A DNA stretch of 38,293 nt from a virus: positions 1 through 38,293 of IMG/VR virus record IMGVR_UViG_3300044618_000855, one strand, 5' to 3'. The translations under genes were made by a program, and so were the position numbers. Every line of letters starts with the position of its first letter. Position 1 is the stretch's first letter. Shown piece by piece: positions 14,179 to 23,459 of this stretch. Below the pieces are notes generated by a model. It made no database searches and had not been told where the DNA came from. It worked only from the letters and a program-made list of their open reading frames with translations.

Positions 14179-15789
14179 ATGGCACGCGCATCTCGTTTTG
14201 GTTCTGGAATTCGCCCAGAACTTGGTCTTGTCGATTACTCTCCTATTGCAAAAGCAGGTATGGCTGCTGGGCAGGCTTATGCTCAGGGCATCTCTAGCAT
14301 TGGTGATTTTGCTAGTAGCGCACTTGACGAGTATCAAAAGAGGAAGGAAGAGCGTGATACTTTTTCTTCTTTGCTAGATTCTAAAATTGGAGAGCTTGAG
14401 CGTAAGCGTGCAGAGATTTCTCAAAATCCATCGTTATACGGAAACACGCCTCTTGTTACGCAAGAGCAGATTGATTCTTTGAGAAAGATGGGAGATGCTA
14501 AGACTCCCGCGCTGAAGGTTAAGATTGCTGAGATTGATTCCCTAATTAAGAACATTGACGAAGCTCCTGCTCGTACTCTTCGTGCTTTGCAAATCAATCA
14601 GGCCCAGCAAGCTGCGGCAAACGAAAAGGCTTTCGGTGAAGCATTTTCTGCTATTCCAGCAACCAAGGAAGTAGTTACCAAAGTTCCAGAACTTAGCGTA
14701 ACGAGCAAGGCTCCTAAGTTTACTGGGCTTGGTGAGTTCATGTATGGTTCGACCAAGCAAGAAACTCCTGCCAAGACCGTAATTAATCAGGCTCCTGCTG
14801 GTACAGCTGCATTCCTTGGACAAAATCAGCTTACCGGTACATATGCCTTTTTGGATGATAAAGCAAAAGCTGAACTTGCTCTTCAAGAAGAACGCCTTGC
14901 TCAAAAGAGAAAGCAACTAGACGAGGTAAATACCACACTAACTAAGGGCGCAACTACTCCATTGCGACAAATTTTTAACGCCCCTCCTTATATTAGTGAG
15001 CGCGTTCCTCTTACTTCAAGCGAAAAGGTTGCAGTAGCAAATCAAAAGTATGCTTTGCAAAATGAGGTTGAGCAACAAACAATTCAAACCAATCAACTCA
15101 AGGAACGAATTTCTACAGCAGAAAAGTTTGCTGGTCAACCGTTGACTAAACAAGCTGGCGATCCTGTTCTTGAGAAGGCTGCTAATGCTTTGTCCCAGTT
15201 CGATAAGCGCGTTGATGTTCTTAAGCGCGATGTTGAAGTGGCTATTAAAGAGCGTGAAGAAAAGTCTGATGTTCCCCTAACTCCAGACGAACGTCTTCAG
15301 CAGTTCATGTCTACCTACATTGAGAAGGGTGGACAGATCACTCCAAAGGTACTTGGCGAAATGAAGCGTTCTGTTGGAGCAGACGTTGAACACTTCAGAT
15401 TCGGAGATGTTGAGGGAATCCGTATTGGCGATTCAGTTAAGATTTTTGAGGACAAAAAACCAATCAGCGTTAGTCAGCGAAAGTACTATGATGAGGCCAC
15501 TTACAACCAGCTTGTTTCTGCTGCTGCACGCGCTGGCCTTGATCGTCTAAGTCAAGAAGAACGTCAGGTTTTGGTTGAGCTTAACAACCAATATGGTTCT
15601 GAAGAAGCCGATATTGTAACGGGTGTTCGCCGTAAGCGCATGATTCAAGACATTGTTCGTGATCGTGCTGTTGAGCTTGGACTTACCCCGAGACAAAGTG
15701 AGTTTGTTTCTACCCCCGCTACGCCATCTAAACTTGGTGCTTCTAGGTTTGGTATTGAGGTGGTAAAAAAGCCTTCCATGGTAAAGTAA
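14179..15789 (+). CDS. internal virion (ejection) protein, coiled coil
   Basis: The 536-residue protein opens with ARASRFGSGIRPELGLVDYSPI and an Ala/Gly-rich helix, then has long charged coiled-coil segments (about 55-80 EYQKRKEERDTFSSLLDSK; 230-260; 290-320 LQNEVEQQTIQTNQ; 340-375). No enzyme motif or signal peptide is seen. It lies 22 bases after the first ejection gene and six before the third, and it is likely an internal virion protein that acts with both in genome delivery. Assignment rests on position, length and coiled-coil content. Confidence 0.72.
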   Translation: MARASRFGSGIRPELGLVDYSPIAKAGMAAGQAYAQGISSIGDFASSALDEYQKRKEERDTFSSLLDSKIGELERKRAEISQNPSLYGNTPLVTQEQIDSLRKMGDAKTPALKVKIAEIDSLIKNIDEAPARTLRALQINQAQQAAANEKAFGEAFSAIPATKEVVTKVPELSVTSKAPKFTGLGEFMYGSTKQETPAKTVINQAPAGTAAFLGQNQLTGTYAFLDDKAKAELALQEERLAQKRKQLDEVNTTLTKGATTPLRQIFNAPPYISERVPLTSSEKVAVANQKYALQNEVEQQTIQTNQLKERISTAEKFAGQPLTKQAGDPVLEKAANALSQFDKRVDVLKRDVEVAIKEREEKSDVPLTPDERLQQFMSTYIEKGGQITPKVLGEMKRSVGADVEHFRFGDVEGIRIGDSVKIFEDKKPISVSQRKYYDEATYNQLVSAAARAGLDRLSQEERQVLVELNNQYGSEEADIVTGVRRKRMIQDIVRDRAVELGLTPRQSEFVSTPATPSKLGASRFGIEVVKKPSMVK

Positions 15790-15795
15790 TGTCCT

Positions 15796-18700
15796 ATGCC
15801 CACCTACAGGGTTACCGACAGCAAAACTGGCGTTACGCTTAATCTTACCGGGGACAGCCCTCCTACTGAAGAAGAACTGGAGGAAATCTTTTCTCAGTAT
15901 TCTGCTAATCCAGAAAAAGAAGAGGACAGTAAGATGTCCTCAGTTGCGCGTATTGCCGCAGACATAGGTATTGAAACTGGTGGAGCCTTGGCTGGTGCAG
16001 CGGCTGGTGCATCTATTGGTGCTGCCCTTGCTCCTGCAAGCTTTGGAGCATCTGTTCCTGTTGGTGCTATTATTGGCGGCGTTGTTGGTGGACTTGGTGG
16101 CAACACCATTGTCCAACGTGGACAGATTGAGCGTGGCGAACGTCCTGAGTTTTCCTATGGTGAACTAGCAGCTACTGGTCTTTTGTCTGCTATTCCCGGC
16201 GGAACGGGTGCTAAAGCCGGAACCTCATTGGCTCGCAATCTTGCTTTGCGTTCTACTCAGGGTGCCGCCCTTGGTGGCGCGGCTGAGATTACCAAGACTG
16301 TTATTGACCAGAATCGCCTGCCTACCGCACAAGAATTTCTTACTGCCACCATCTTTGGCGGTGCTATGGGTGGTGCTGTTGGCGGCGCAGAGAAAGGAAT
16401 TAGTAAGGCTATCTCCCTAACCCCAGAGGCTAAGTTGGGCAAGCTGATGCCTGTCATTAAGCGGGTTGCTGGCGAACAGTCGGCTCTTGCCTTTGAAGGG
16501 GAGGTTGCTGTCCGCAATCTTAAGGATGCGCTTGGTGATATCAAAGATAAGGTAGAACGTGACCGTATTTCCTCTGTTGCATTTGATGTGCTTGAGGGAA
16601 GACCGCATTCGACCAATCTGCCTAAGCCTGTTGCCGATGCTGTTTCTCAGGTTCGTGGAACCATCGATACGCTTAGCGAAACCCTACAGGATCGTGGCGT
16701 TGTTGAACCGGGAAGTGGGTTATACAACACGATTACGGATAATCTAGGTCAGTATATCCGTCGGTCCTATCGTGCTATTAATAGCGACTGGAAGCCTTCT
16801 GCCGAGGTATTTAATAGGTGGGTAGACACGAAGGTTCGCGAAGACCTTGAGCAACGCCTGCGTACCCGCATGGCGAACAACATCATCATTGGCCGCAACA
16901 AGATCGTTGAGGGCAAGCCGTTCAACATTCAAACGTATTACAATAAGCTCAAGAGTGAGTTTGAGCCAGAGCTTCGCCAGAAATACATCAATGAAGCTAG
17001 TAAGCTTCTTGACCGGGATAACTCTTTTGCCTTCGCGATTGGTGATAAGGCTAAGGTAGACACCAACATCTTTAAGCAGCGCAAGAATTTAGATGCTGTT
17101 ACTAGAGAGCTACTTGGGGAAATTAAAGATCCCGTGTATGCAGCTAGTAACACCATCAACATGATGACCAAGACTCAGGCTGTTCACGAAGTGAATAAGC
17201 AGATTCGTGACGTCGGTCTACAGGCTGGTTTGTTTAGGACTAATGCGCGGCAGATGGCAGAAGGAATGGCTCCTGATGTTGAGCTTTCTACCGATCAGTC
17301 TAATTACAATCCCCTTAAGGGTTTGTACACTACGCCAGAGATCCGCGAGGCATTTAGGAGTATGACCTCAGAAACAACCAGCAAACTAGCTGAGCGTTTC
17401 GGTATCATTGCTTCAGCCTCTGCTGCGGTTAAACTTCCAAAGACTCTTGGATCGCTTAAGGGCTATGCGTCTAATCTCTGGGGTGGAGTAATGGACACTC
17501 TTGCCCAAGGGCATGGCTTGGAGTTCTTCCGCACAAACAACTGGAAGCGTGCTGGTCAAGTAGCTGGTTATAACTTGGGCTTTATCCGCCCAGATGGAAC
17601 TGTTGATAACAAAGAGGCTACGGAGTTTTTCAAGTTTGTAAGACGCGAAGGATTGGTTGCGCCTAACGTACAATTTGGCGACTTCATGCGTACCTTTGAG
17701 GCTGGCGAAAAGTCTGTGGCTGCTGCTCTTCCCAAAGAAGTTTTGGATAGGGGCAAGAAAGGCATTCAGCTTCTTGGCAAAATCTACTCCACGCCAGAAA
17801 CTGCATCCAAGGTGTTTAACCTAGCTGGAGAGTTTGCTGATTTATCCAAAGCTTTTCCAAATCAAAGCAAACAGGAATTGCTTAAGCAAGCTGCAGAGCG
17901 CGTTAAGCTAACCACGCAAGACTACGATTCGTTGCCGCGATTCCTCAAGGATTTCTCTAGCATTGGATTCCTAGATCCATTTGTTGCCTATACGGCAGAC
18001 CGATTCCGTGTGGTATACAACACCTATAAACTGGGGATGAGGGATCTTGCTTCAGATAATGCAGCTCTCCGATTGGCTGGTGCTAAGCGTCTTGCCTCTA
18101 TGACTGCTGTGCTTGGTGGTGCTGGCTATGTTGCGGCAAACACCAACCTAACTCCCGAACAGGATAAGGCTCTACGCAATCGTATGCCCGAATGGGACAG
18201 GAATGGCTTTGTGTCCATCTCTTCTCCCGGTGCCGATGGCTCATTTAAGTACACCAATCTAAACTACAACCTGCCACACTCCTCTGCTATTGAAGCCATG
18301 ACGGCTGCAATGCGCGGACAGAACCCAGAGGAAGCGTTTACCAACTTTATGACTAGCATTGGTAACCAAGCATTTGGTGCCAATCTCTTGCTTGCTCCTC
18401 TTTCACAGGTGGTTAGTGGTAAGAATCGATATGGGCTTCCAATCTCTAGCGAGAATGAGCCACTCTACAGACAGACCTTTGATCGTTCAACGTATTTTAT
18501 GGGGCAAACTATGATGCCTCTCGTTGTTGGCGAGGTTCGTAAATTCTTTAATGCTTTGGACAAGAGTGGAGAAAAGATTGTTACTCCCGCTGGCGATACA
18601 TACGGCGTTAAGGAAATCATGCTAGAGAACCTTGCTGGTATCCGCGAGAAGACCATTAATATTGGTGACCGTATGCGTCTAAATGCATCTATCATTAGCC

Positions 18701-19308
18701 GTAATCTATCTGAAGATCAGATGGCTTATGCCTCTGGTAAGCGACGTGCATTAACGGAACAAGACGCTCAGGATGTCTATAATACTTTTGAGCGTCGCTA
18801 TCAGAATACCTTTAACCGTGCTACTGAGTTGGTTGCTGATGGTCGAGCTATTGGCCTAGAAGATGATGACTTGGTTACGCTAATGAAAGCTGGTCGCATT
18901 CCAAGTTCTATTGCTCTCGGTGCAATTACTGGAGTGTATGTTCCTCCTGCTGTGGAAGAACAGAATCCTACTCGCGTTATCTACGAGAAGATTGAAAGCC
19001 TGCCAGAGAATCAGCGCAGGGCTGCTGTCGAGAAGGCTGCTCGCGAGAACCCAACCATTGGTCGCAATCTAATCAACCGCTATCGCCAAGACCTACGCAA
19101 CAAGGCGTTGAACATCAGCGAAGTGGACAAGCTGCTGTTGTCTCAGGATGAGGCCGATGGAGACCGTGCTCGCTTCATCTTCCAGAAGATGCAGACGCTA
19201 CCAGATGACCTGATGCGTACTGCCTACTTGGAAGATCTGCGCAAGAAGCGAGTGATTACCCCTGTGGTTAACGCGCAGCTTAACCTGTTGATGAACCCGC
19301 CCCGTTAG
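15796..19308 (+). CDS. large internal virion (ejection) protein with Gly-rich hydrophobic segments
   Basis: This is the longest gene, 1170 residues. The N-terminus (YRVTDSKTGVTLNLTGDSPPTEEELEEIF) is a short module I recall from large virion proteins of other podoviruses. Residues about 55-105 and 135-205 hold Gly/Ala-rich hydrophobic stretches (GGALAGAAAGASIGAAL, GAIIGGVVGGLGGN) suited to membrane insertion. The rest is helical, ending in a basic tail region. Unlike T7 gp16 there is no transglycosylase motif at the N-terminus. It should form part of the channel for DNA entry. Its stop overlaps the convergent phosphoesterase stop by four bases, ending the late unit. Confidence 0.78.
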   Translation: MPTYRVTDSKTGVTLNLTGDSPPTEEELEEIFSQYSANPEKEEDSKMSSVARIAADIGIETGGALAGAAAGASIGAALAPASFGASVPVGAIIGGVVGGLGGNTIVQRGQIERGERPEFSYGELAATGLLSAIPGGTGAKAGTSLARNLALRSTQGAALGGAAEITKTVIDQNRLPTAQEFLTATIFGGAMGGAVGGAEKGISKAISLTPEAKLGKLMPVIKRVAGEQSALAFEGEVAVRNLKDALGDIKDKVERDRISSVAFDVLEGRPHSTNLPKPVADAVSQVRGTIDTLSETLQDRGVVEPGSGLYNTITDNLGQYIRRSYRAINSDWKPSAEVFNRWVDTKVREDLEQRLRTRMANNIIIGRNKIVEGKPFNIQTYYNKLKSEFEPELRQKYINEASKLLDRDNSFAFAIGDKAKVDTNIFKQRKNLDAVTRELLGEIKDPVYAASNTINMMTKTQAVHEVNKQIRDVGLQAGLFRTNARQMAEGMAPDVELSTDQSNYNPLKGLYTTPEIREAFRSMTSETTSKLAERFGIIASASAAVKLPKTLGSLKGYASNLWGGVMDTLAQGHGLEFFRTNNWKRAGQVAGYNLGFIRPDGTVDNKEATEFFKFVRREGLVAPNVQFGDFMRTFEAGEKSVAAALPKEVLDRGKKGIQLLGKIYSTPETASKVFNLAGEFADLSKAFPNQSKQELLKQAAERVKLTTQDYDSLPRFLKDFSSIGFLDPFVAYTADRFRVVYNTYKLGMRDLASDNAALRLAGAKRLASMTAVLGGAGYVAANTNLTPEQDKALRNRMPEWDRNGFVSISSPGADGSFKYTNLNYNLPHSSAIEAMTAAMRGQNPEEAFTNFMTSIGNQAFGANLLLAPLSQVVSGKNRYGLPISSENEPLYRQTFDRSTYFMGQTMMPLVVGEVRKFFNALDKSGEKIVTPAGDTYGVKEIMLENLAGIREKTINIGDRMRLNASIISRNLSEDQMAYASGKRRALTEQDAQDVYNTFERRYQNTFNRATELVADGRAIGLEDDDLVTLMKAGRIPSSIALGAITGVYVPPAVEEQNPTRVIYEKIESLPENQRRAAVEKAARENPTIGRNLINRYRQDLRNKALNISEVDKLLLSQDEADGDRARFIFQKMQTLPDDLMRTAYLEDLRKKRVITPVVNAQLNLLMNPPR

Positions 19309-19317
19309 TTTAGGGCG
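19298..19317. terminator. weak hairpin at the convergence of the two operons
   Basis: CGCCC (19298-19302) and GGGCG (19313-19317) can pair across the overlapping stop codons of the late and early units. There is no T run on either strand, so this is at best a weak or factor-dependent site. No other terminator lies between the two operons, and read-through antisense RNA is likely. Confidence 0.3.
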
Positions 19318-20291
19318 CGGCCATTAACGATACGGTAGTTAGCCACCTCGTAATAGCTGCCGTCTAGGGTGACGATGGCAGACCCGTGGTTATAGCTGTT
19401 GTATGGGCTATAAGCGGGGTGCAGGTCCGAGAGGCACCCTACGCTCCAAGTGGTGGTCATCGTCCCGTCTAGGGCCGTTTCCGTGTGCTCTGAGGTACGG
19501 TGATGGTGGCCGACCATGACACTCTGCTTGGCCTTCAGATAGGCTCCGCGAGCAGGATTCACCGGGGGTGCGAAGCCCTTGTGGAACTCATGTCCATGCA
19601 TCACAGCTAGTCCACCCAGCATGATGATGCGCTTGTCGGTGACATACTCAATGTCGAGATCCTCAAAGTTGAGTAGCTTGTCGATGGAGAAGAACTTCTC
19701 ATCATACACCTCGGGAGCCTTCTGCATCATGTAAGCCTTGAAGCGGTCCTCATGGTTGCCGTCGCGCCACACAATGCGCTGATGAGGAAACTGCTCCCGT
19801 AGATAGGCCAGTAGCTCGTTCGTGGTCTCCCGCTCTTGTTTGAAGGATCGAGCGCGGGGATCTCGGATGAACTGAGAAAGGGCATGGCAGTCGATGGTGT
19901 CGCCGTTGAGGATGATCCCGTCCACCTCCTGCTTCTTAGCACGCTTCACCGCGCACTCAATGGCCTCTTCCGTATGATAGGGAACGTGGATGTCAGACAG
20001 GATAGCCACCTTCTCCACCCCGTCCATGATGAAGGGGGACCAAGCGCGGGTGCAGGACTTGGGGATCTTGTACTTGGGCGTGACGTTCTCATCCAGCCCA
20101 ACACTCTTACGCTTCTTGTCACCGTTGGCTCCACGACGATAGCGGATTGCGCTCCGCACCACATCTTGACTGGTGAAGACAGTTGGGTTCTCTTTGTAAA
20201 TCATGCGAGCCAACTGGTTGCTTGGCAGATCGGGATAAAGCCTAAGTGCTACGTCTACAATTTCGGATCCAATGGGGTTTTGTGTGCTCAT
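19305..20291 (-). CDS. calcineurin-like metallophosphoesterase
   Basis: The 328-residue protein has all metal-binding motifs of the family in order: SDIH (D100, H102), GDTID (130-134), GNHED (179-182 region), HGHE (232-235), and GHHH (261-264). These bind two metal ions and hydrolyse phosphodiesters or phosphomonoesters. The first about 90 residues are extra: a helical region (DVALRLYPDLPSNQLARMI, TSQDVVRSAIRYRRG) that looks like a DNA-binding HTH. It is the last gene of the early operon and overlaps the upstream gene by four bases. A role in nucleic-acid processing is likely; the substrate is unknown. Confidence 0.9.
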   Translation of the reverse strand: MSTQNPIGSEIVDVALRLYPDLPSNQLARMIYKENPTVFTSQDVVRSAIRYRRGANGDKKRKSVGLDENVTPKYKIPKSCTRAWSPFIMDGVEKVAILSDIHVPYHTEEAIECAVKRAKKQEVDGIILNGDTIDCHALSQFIRDPRARSFKQERETTNELLAYLREQFPHQRIVWRDGNHEDRFKAYMMQKAPEVYDEKFFSIDKLLNFEDLDIEYVTDKRIIMLGGLAVMHGHEFHKGFAPPVNPARGAYLKAKQSVMVGHHHRTSEHTETALDGTMTTTWSVGCLSDLHPAYSPYNSYNHGSAIVTLDGSYYEVANYRIVNGRALN

Positions 20292-20491
20292 GTGGTAGTT
20301 TCCATTGCCCGATCAAGGGCGACTCGCAACGTGGGTCCGTCGCACATAATCATGTGCTCTTCTCCGTCGTCTACGAACGTAATCACGAAGCGCGGGTCTT
20401 CGTCGTCCACGATGTAAAAGTCGATGGCAATGACGTACTTCTCAATCCAATCGATTCGCTTTTGGTCGTCTGGCTGGTCTAGGTTTAGCAT
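20288..20491 (-). CDS. small acidic hypothetical protein
   Basis: The product has 67 residues and is strongly acidic (DDQKRIDWIEK, VDDEDPRFVITFVDDGEE), with a beta-strand pattern in its centre. The start lies 50 bases inside the HNH gene upstream, in another frame, and the stop overlaps the start of the phosphoesterase by four bases (ATGA), which supports a real, coupled gene. No family is recognised. Such small acidic early phage proteins often bind and inhibit host proteins, but this is a guess. Confidence 0.65.
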   Translation of the reverse strand: MLNLDQPDDQKRIDWIEKYVIAIDFYIVDDEDPRFVITFVDDGEEHMIMCDGPTLRVALDRAMETTT

Positions 20492-20846
20492 CTTGTGTAT
20501 GTGTTATTCTACTATGACATCTCTTGCAAACCACCTGTAAATTGTCGGCCTCGCAGAATAGACGTTCAACGAAGCCGGGTAGGTCTGCGTAGCTCTTGAG
20601 TGAGCCACATTCTACGAGGTGGTGTACTTGGGTGGCCTTCTGGATGAACCACTCCTTGCACACACCGCATTGGAATTCGTTCTTCTGTAGCTTGTTCGGC
20701 CCCTTGTAGGGACGTTTAGCTGCGTTGCGAACGTGGTAGTTGACGGGATAGCGGGTAAAGGCTCGGCGCAGAGCAGAGCGGATGAAGCCCCAATAGCGGG
20801 CCTCTGTCCATGTACCTGAGCAGCGAGTCTTTGGCGGCTTAGGCAT
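20442..20846 (-). CDS. HNH-family endonuclease-like protein with zinc knuckles
   Basis: The frame can begin at a GTG at 20864, but the ATG at 20846 overlaps the stop of the tiny upstream peptide gene (TAATG) and is preferred, giving 134 residues. Two CxxC pairs (QCGVCKEW, VCKRCHSR) surround VHHLVECGSL, the layout of HNH nucleases in which the His pair is catalytic and the Cys bind structural zinc. The N-terminus is basic with an aromatic stretch (ARYWGFIRSALRRAF). It may nick DNA in replication, recombination or packaging; or it may be a free-standing mobile nuclease. Confidence 0.8.
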   Translation of the reverse strand: MPKPPKTRCSGTWTEARYWGFIRSALRRAFTRYPVNYHVRNAAKRPYKGPNKLQKNEFQCGVCKEWFIQKATQVHHLVECGSLKSYADLPGFVERLFCEADNLQVVCKRCHSRITHTQDAKPRPARRPKANRLD

Positions 20847-20923
20847 TACTCCATAAGCCTCCACACTAGTTCAACAACTAGCGGCACAACTAGGCAAAGG
20901 GAGAGGATAATTACTAGGTACAT
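20846..20923 (-). CDS. 25-residue membrane peptide, coupled by TAATG junctions on both sides
   Basis: This mini-gene reads MYLVIILSLCLVVPLVVELV then WRLME. Almost the whole peptide is hydrophobic, one membrane helix with a charged end. Its ATG overlaps the stop of the SWIM-zinc gene upstream (TAATG), and its stop overlaps the ATG of the HNH gene in the same way. It fills an otherwise empty 80-base gap precisely. No family is recognised; small phage membrane peptides may act as toxins, superinfection exclusion factors or lysis regulators. Confidence 0.6.
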   Translation of the reverse strand: MYLVIILSLCLVVPLVVELVWRLME

Positions 20924-21195
20924 TAGGAACGTCCGTGTACTCGGTTCAATACGGTGTCGGCAAACTCTGTTAAACACTCATGGATATGTTTGCAGCGTGT
21001 TGTTCCCGGCTTTCGGTATTTTACAATGACTCCAGTTGCTTCAATGATCTTTCGTTTGTTGTAGGTGAAGTCTTCACAGCTACACTCTCCGTTGCCTGCA
21101 TAAGCATTAATGTCCACCAGATATTCTTTCTGGTTGACCGTTTCGGAGGAAACGATGTAGGTTCCTATATCAAATTCCCGAACCGTCATTCTCAT
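20923..21195 (-). CDS. small SWIM-type zinc-binding protein
   Basis: The 90-residue protein has a CSCEDF motif near residue 38 and RCKHIHEC near residue 67, giving the CxC-x(n)-CxH arrangement of the SWIM zinc finger, a module used for DNA or protein binding. Strand-rich sequence precedes it (EYLVDINAYAGNGE). The gene overlaps the upstream gene by 26 bases and is followed by the 25-residue membrane peptide with a TAATG overlap. A DNA-binding role in the replication operon fits. The motif match is by eye and the domain boundaries are uncertain. Confidence 0.72.
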   Translation of the reverse strand: MRMTVREFDIGTYIVSSETVNQKEYLVDINAYAGNGECSCEDFTYNKRKIIEATGVIVKYRKPGTTRCKHIHECLTEFADTVLNRVHGRS

Positions 21196-21364
21196 AGGTC
21201 AGATGCATATAGGCATCGACTCCGTTTTTGACGCTCTCGGTGAGAGCCTTGTGCCGCTCAAGGGCAGCGAAGAAGTCCTTGGGGTTCCCGGTTTCGAGGG
21301 AGGCAAGAACGTCGTCTTGGCCTGCGGCAAGGATGCGGAGGTAGTTGTCTGGAATGTTATTCAT
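21170..21364 (-). CDS. small hypothetical protein
   Basis: The ATG at 21364 overlaps the stop of the HNH gene upstream (ATGA), so it is chosen over the longer frame from 21397. The protein has 64 residues: MNNIPDNYLRILAAGQDDV, a short turn, then FFAALERHKALTESVKNGVDAYM, both helical. No membrane segment or known motif is present. The 3' end overlaps the next gene by 26 bases. It is likely a small early regulator or partner protein; the function is unknown. Confidence 0.65.
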   Translation of the reverse strand: MNNIPDNYLRILAAGQDDVLASLETGNPKDFFAALERHKALTESVKNGVDAYMHLTYENDGSGI

Positions 21365-21669
21365 CGTGGAAGCATATATCCCCGTTCGTATGCCCATTGG
21401 GGATGGTAATGGATTCGGTCATGTGACTCGCGGCATACAGCAAGCCAATGTTCTGTGTCGTTTAGTCGGCCATGCCAGCGTCCTCGGCGGTGATGGATGT
21501 CAGTCGCCAAGGGCGCGTCGATGGGCTTTCCTTCGTATTTAAGGCCGTTCTCAGCTAGATAGACCTCGCAGTAGGGGTGGGCCTCAAGGTAGGCTTTACG
21601 GAGCTTGGCGTATTCCTTTAGCTCCTTGGACCTCTTGCTACTCACCCGCTTGAGAGGTGTCCGTTTCAT
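21361..21669 (-). CDS. HNH-type nuclease-like protein
   Basis: This 102-residue protein begins with a Lys/Arg-rich helix (KRTPLKRVSSKRSKELKEYAK) and YLEAHPYCEVYL. Then DIHHRRGRWHGRLND, WLAVCRESHDRIHYHP and RGYMLPR follow. The His-His, Asn and SHDRIH pattern matches compact phage HNH proteins that act on Holliday-like or nicked DNA, or as packaging helpers. It overlaps its neighbours on each side by four bases, deep in the replication block, so it is probably part of the phage programme and not a selfish insertion. Confidence 0.8.
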   Translation of the reverse strand: MKRTPLKRVSSKRSKELKEYAKLRKAYLEAHPYCEVYLAENGLKYEGKPIDAPLATDIHHRRGRWHGRLNDTEHWLAVCRESHDRIHYHPQWAYERGYMLPR

Positions 21670-21860
21670 TCTCCGTTCAGGCGGCAGATGATCTCATCCA
21701 CCTGTCCACGGGTTAGGCTAGTGTCACCCTGACGATAGATGTAATTCAAGACCTGTTCGATGCGAGACTTGAGTTCCATCTCTCGGATCTCGGCATCGGC
21801 CAGTTGCTGACGCAACGCAGCGGTTTCACGGTACAGGGCTAGTAGTTCAGTTTCATTCAT
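21666..21860 (-). CDS. small coiled-coil protein
   Basis: The ATG at 21860 is preferred: it follows a GAGG ribosome site and gives 64 residues, where the longer frame from 21899 would overlap the helicase end. MNETELLALYRETAALRQQLADAE continues as one long amphipathic helix, then a short C-terminal helix (TRGQVDEIICRLN). It is acidic and probably dimeric. It lies just after the helicase and could be a loader or regulator partner, but there is no family match. Confidence 0.68.
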   Translation of the reverse strand: MNETELLALYRETAALRQQLADAEIREMELKSRIEQVLNYIYRQGDTSLTRGQVDEIICRLNGE

Positions 21861-21864
21861 GTGT

Positions 21865-23124
21865 TTATGTCCTCTCGGAAAACTTGGTGTGTGGTGCAAA
21901 GAATGTCAATCTAGTTTGAGCCAAAGAACCGTCGCGGTTCTTGAGTTGGTAGAGTTCTTGAAGGTACTCCGTCCGGTCATAGCCCTGAATCTGTCCAGCG
22001 TCATCCTTGCTAGGGCGGTGCAGGGCAAGCACACGGTGGGCGTCCTCTTCAATGGAGCCTGTATCGCGGAAGTCTGTGCGGCTGGGTGGACGGTCTTCTC
22101 GTTCGTTGCCACGATTAAGTTGGGCAGCGACGATGAGGGTGCAGCCGAGTGCCTTCTTCAGCGGAATCATGCTCTTGCTCAGCTTGGTCATCCGCTCGTA
22201 CGCACCATCTGCATTCACCTTGATGAGTCCGAGATAGTCGATGATGACAAGATCGGGCTTCCACGTTGAGGCCAGCAAGCGGCAACGAGCCTCGATCTGG
22301 TCGAGCGATAGGTCTCGCTCGTACACCAGCAGGGGCATGTTGCGCAGCTTCTCCACCTCCTTCTTCAAGGCGTCCTGCTTATTCGTAAACTCCATCGAGA
22401 GGCGGCGAAGATTCACCCCTGCACGCTGAGCACCCATCTGCAAGAGCACAGCCTTGGCCGAGGTTTCTAGCGTGAAGTAGGCCACACGGAGCCCACGGTA
22501 GAGGTTGTGCGCGGCAAGCTGGGTCATGAAGGATGACTTACCTGTAGATGTACGAGCACCGACGATGACGTACTCGTGCATCCCAATAGCCCCGGCTGAG
22601 TCGTCGAACCGCGGCATGCCTGTTACCACCACTTTTTCGTTGGCCGTGTTGCCGCTAATCTGCCCGGCAATCCACGATATGGCCTCGTCCACGGTCTCGG
22701 GCAAGCTCACCTCTGTCCGTTCTTCCGGCTTGAGGTGGTTGGGTAGTCCTTCGATGGCTTCCTTGATCTTGGTGTAGCTCTCCTTGTCATCAATCATCGA
22801 CAGCGCATCCCGCAGGGCAGGACGTAGATCGCTGATGATTGCAGCCTCTAACGTAGCTTTGAGAGCCTTCTTGCCGTGCGTCTGGGTAGGCGCACTAGAT
22901 TCGCAGGCGAGCAGTTCCTCGGCTGGACAAGCGTTGCCCATCTCAAGGAAGATGGACTGCATATCCGTCAGCCGGGAGTTGGTGCGATTCTCCAATAGCT
23001 GAAGCCAAATGGCTTTGCGGTCATTGCTAGTGAACGCATCAGCCTTCAGCCCCTGAGTTACGGCGGTGTCGATGAGGGTAGGCTCAAGCAAGCAGGAGCC
23101 GATAAACACTTGTTCGTGGTTCAT
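21865..23124 (-). CDS. DnaB-like replicative helicase
   Basis: The protein has 419 residues, near the usual DnaB length. The N-terminal helical domain starts VFIGSCLLEPTLID, the common DnaB opening. The RecA-like core has Walker A GARTSTGKS (189-197), a LET motif (FTLETSAK), Walker B DLVIIDYLGL (291-300), QLNR (335-338), and FRDTGSIEEDAH (352-363). These are all five expected motifs. It would unwind DNA as a hexamer at the phage fork. No primase is fused or seen nearby, and no polymerase is encoded, so it likely recruits the host replisome. The stop side leads to the coiled-coil gene. Confidence 0.92.
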   Translation of the reverse strand: MNHEQVFIGSCLLEPTLIDTAVTQGLKADAFTSNDRKAIWLQLLENRTNSRLTDMQSIFLEMGNACPAEELLACESSAPTQTHGKKALKATLEAAIISDLRPALRDALSMIDDKESYTKIKEAIEGLPNHLKPEERTEVSLPETVDEAISWIAGQISGNTANEKVVVTGMPRFDDSAGAIGMHEYVIVGARTSTGKSSFMTQLAAHNLYRGLRVAYFTLETSAKAVLLQMGAQRAGVNLRRLSMEFTNKQDALKKEVEKLRNMPLLVYERDLSLDQIEARCRLLASTWKPDLVIIDYLGLIKVNADGAYERMTKLSKSMIPLKKALGCTLIVAAQLNRGNEREDRPPSRTDFRDTGSIEEDAHRVLALHRPSKDDAGQIQGYDRTEYLQELYQLKNRDGSLAQTRLTFFAPHTKFSERT

Positions 23125-23459
23125 ACTTGGGCCTTTCGTAGCTCCGCAATGGCAGCGCGGATGTCCGGCTCGTCATGCTCAATCGTCCATCGGTAGGTAG
23201 ATCGACCCATGATTGGATCGGCAGACATACAATGTGTATTCAGCCAATCTAGCGCAGCGTCGGCTTTCTCTAGCTCAAACTCCAGCCCCCGCACGGTGGA
23301 CGCTAGGCTCTCCTCGTTGTGCCGCAGCGCATTATTTTCGCGTTCGAGGCCGCGAGCAACTGTTGCGTACACACACGTACCATCAATTGAGAAATCATCG
23401 TAATCGTCATTTAATCCGGGATAAAAAGCCGCCCTATCTGTTCGTGGCGTATCACTCAC
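23121..23459 (-). CDS. conserved phage protein, MSDTPRTD-type coiled coil
   Basis: The 112-residue protein opens with MSDTPRTDRAAF and has VYATVARGLERENNALRHNEE, a pattern very common in small early proteins of tailed phages, followed by a coiled coil (about 40-70) and a helical tail (DIRAAIAELRKA). It overlaps the helicase start by four bases. The function of the family is unknown to me. Its place suggests an early accessory gene. Confidence 0.75.
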   Translation of the reverse strand: MSDTPRTDRAAFYPGLNDDYDDFSIDGTCVYATVARGLERENNALRHNEESLASTVRGLEFELEKADAALDWLNTHCMSADPIMGRSTYRWTIEHDEPDIRAAIAELRKAQV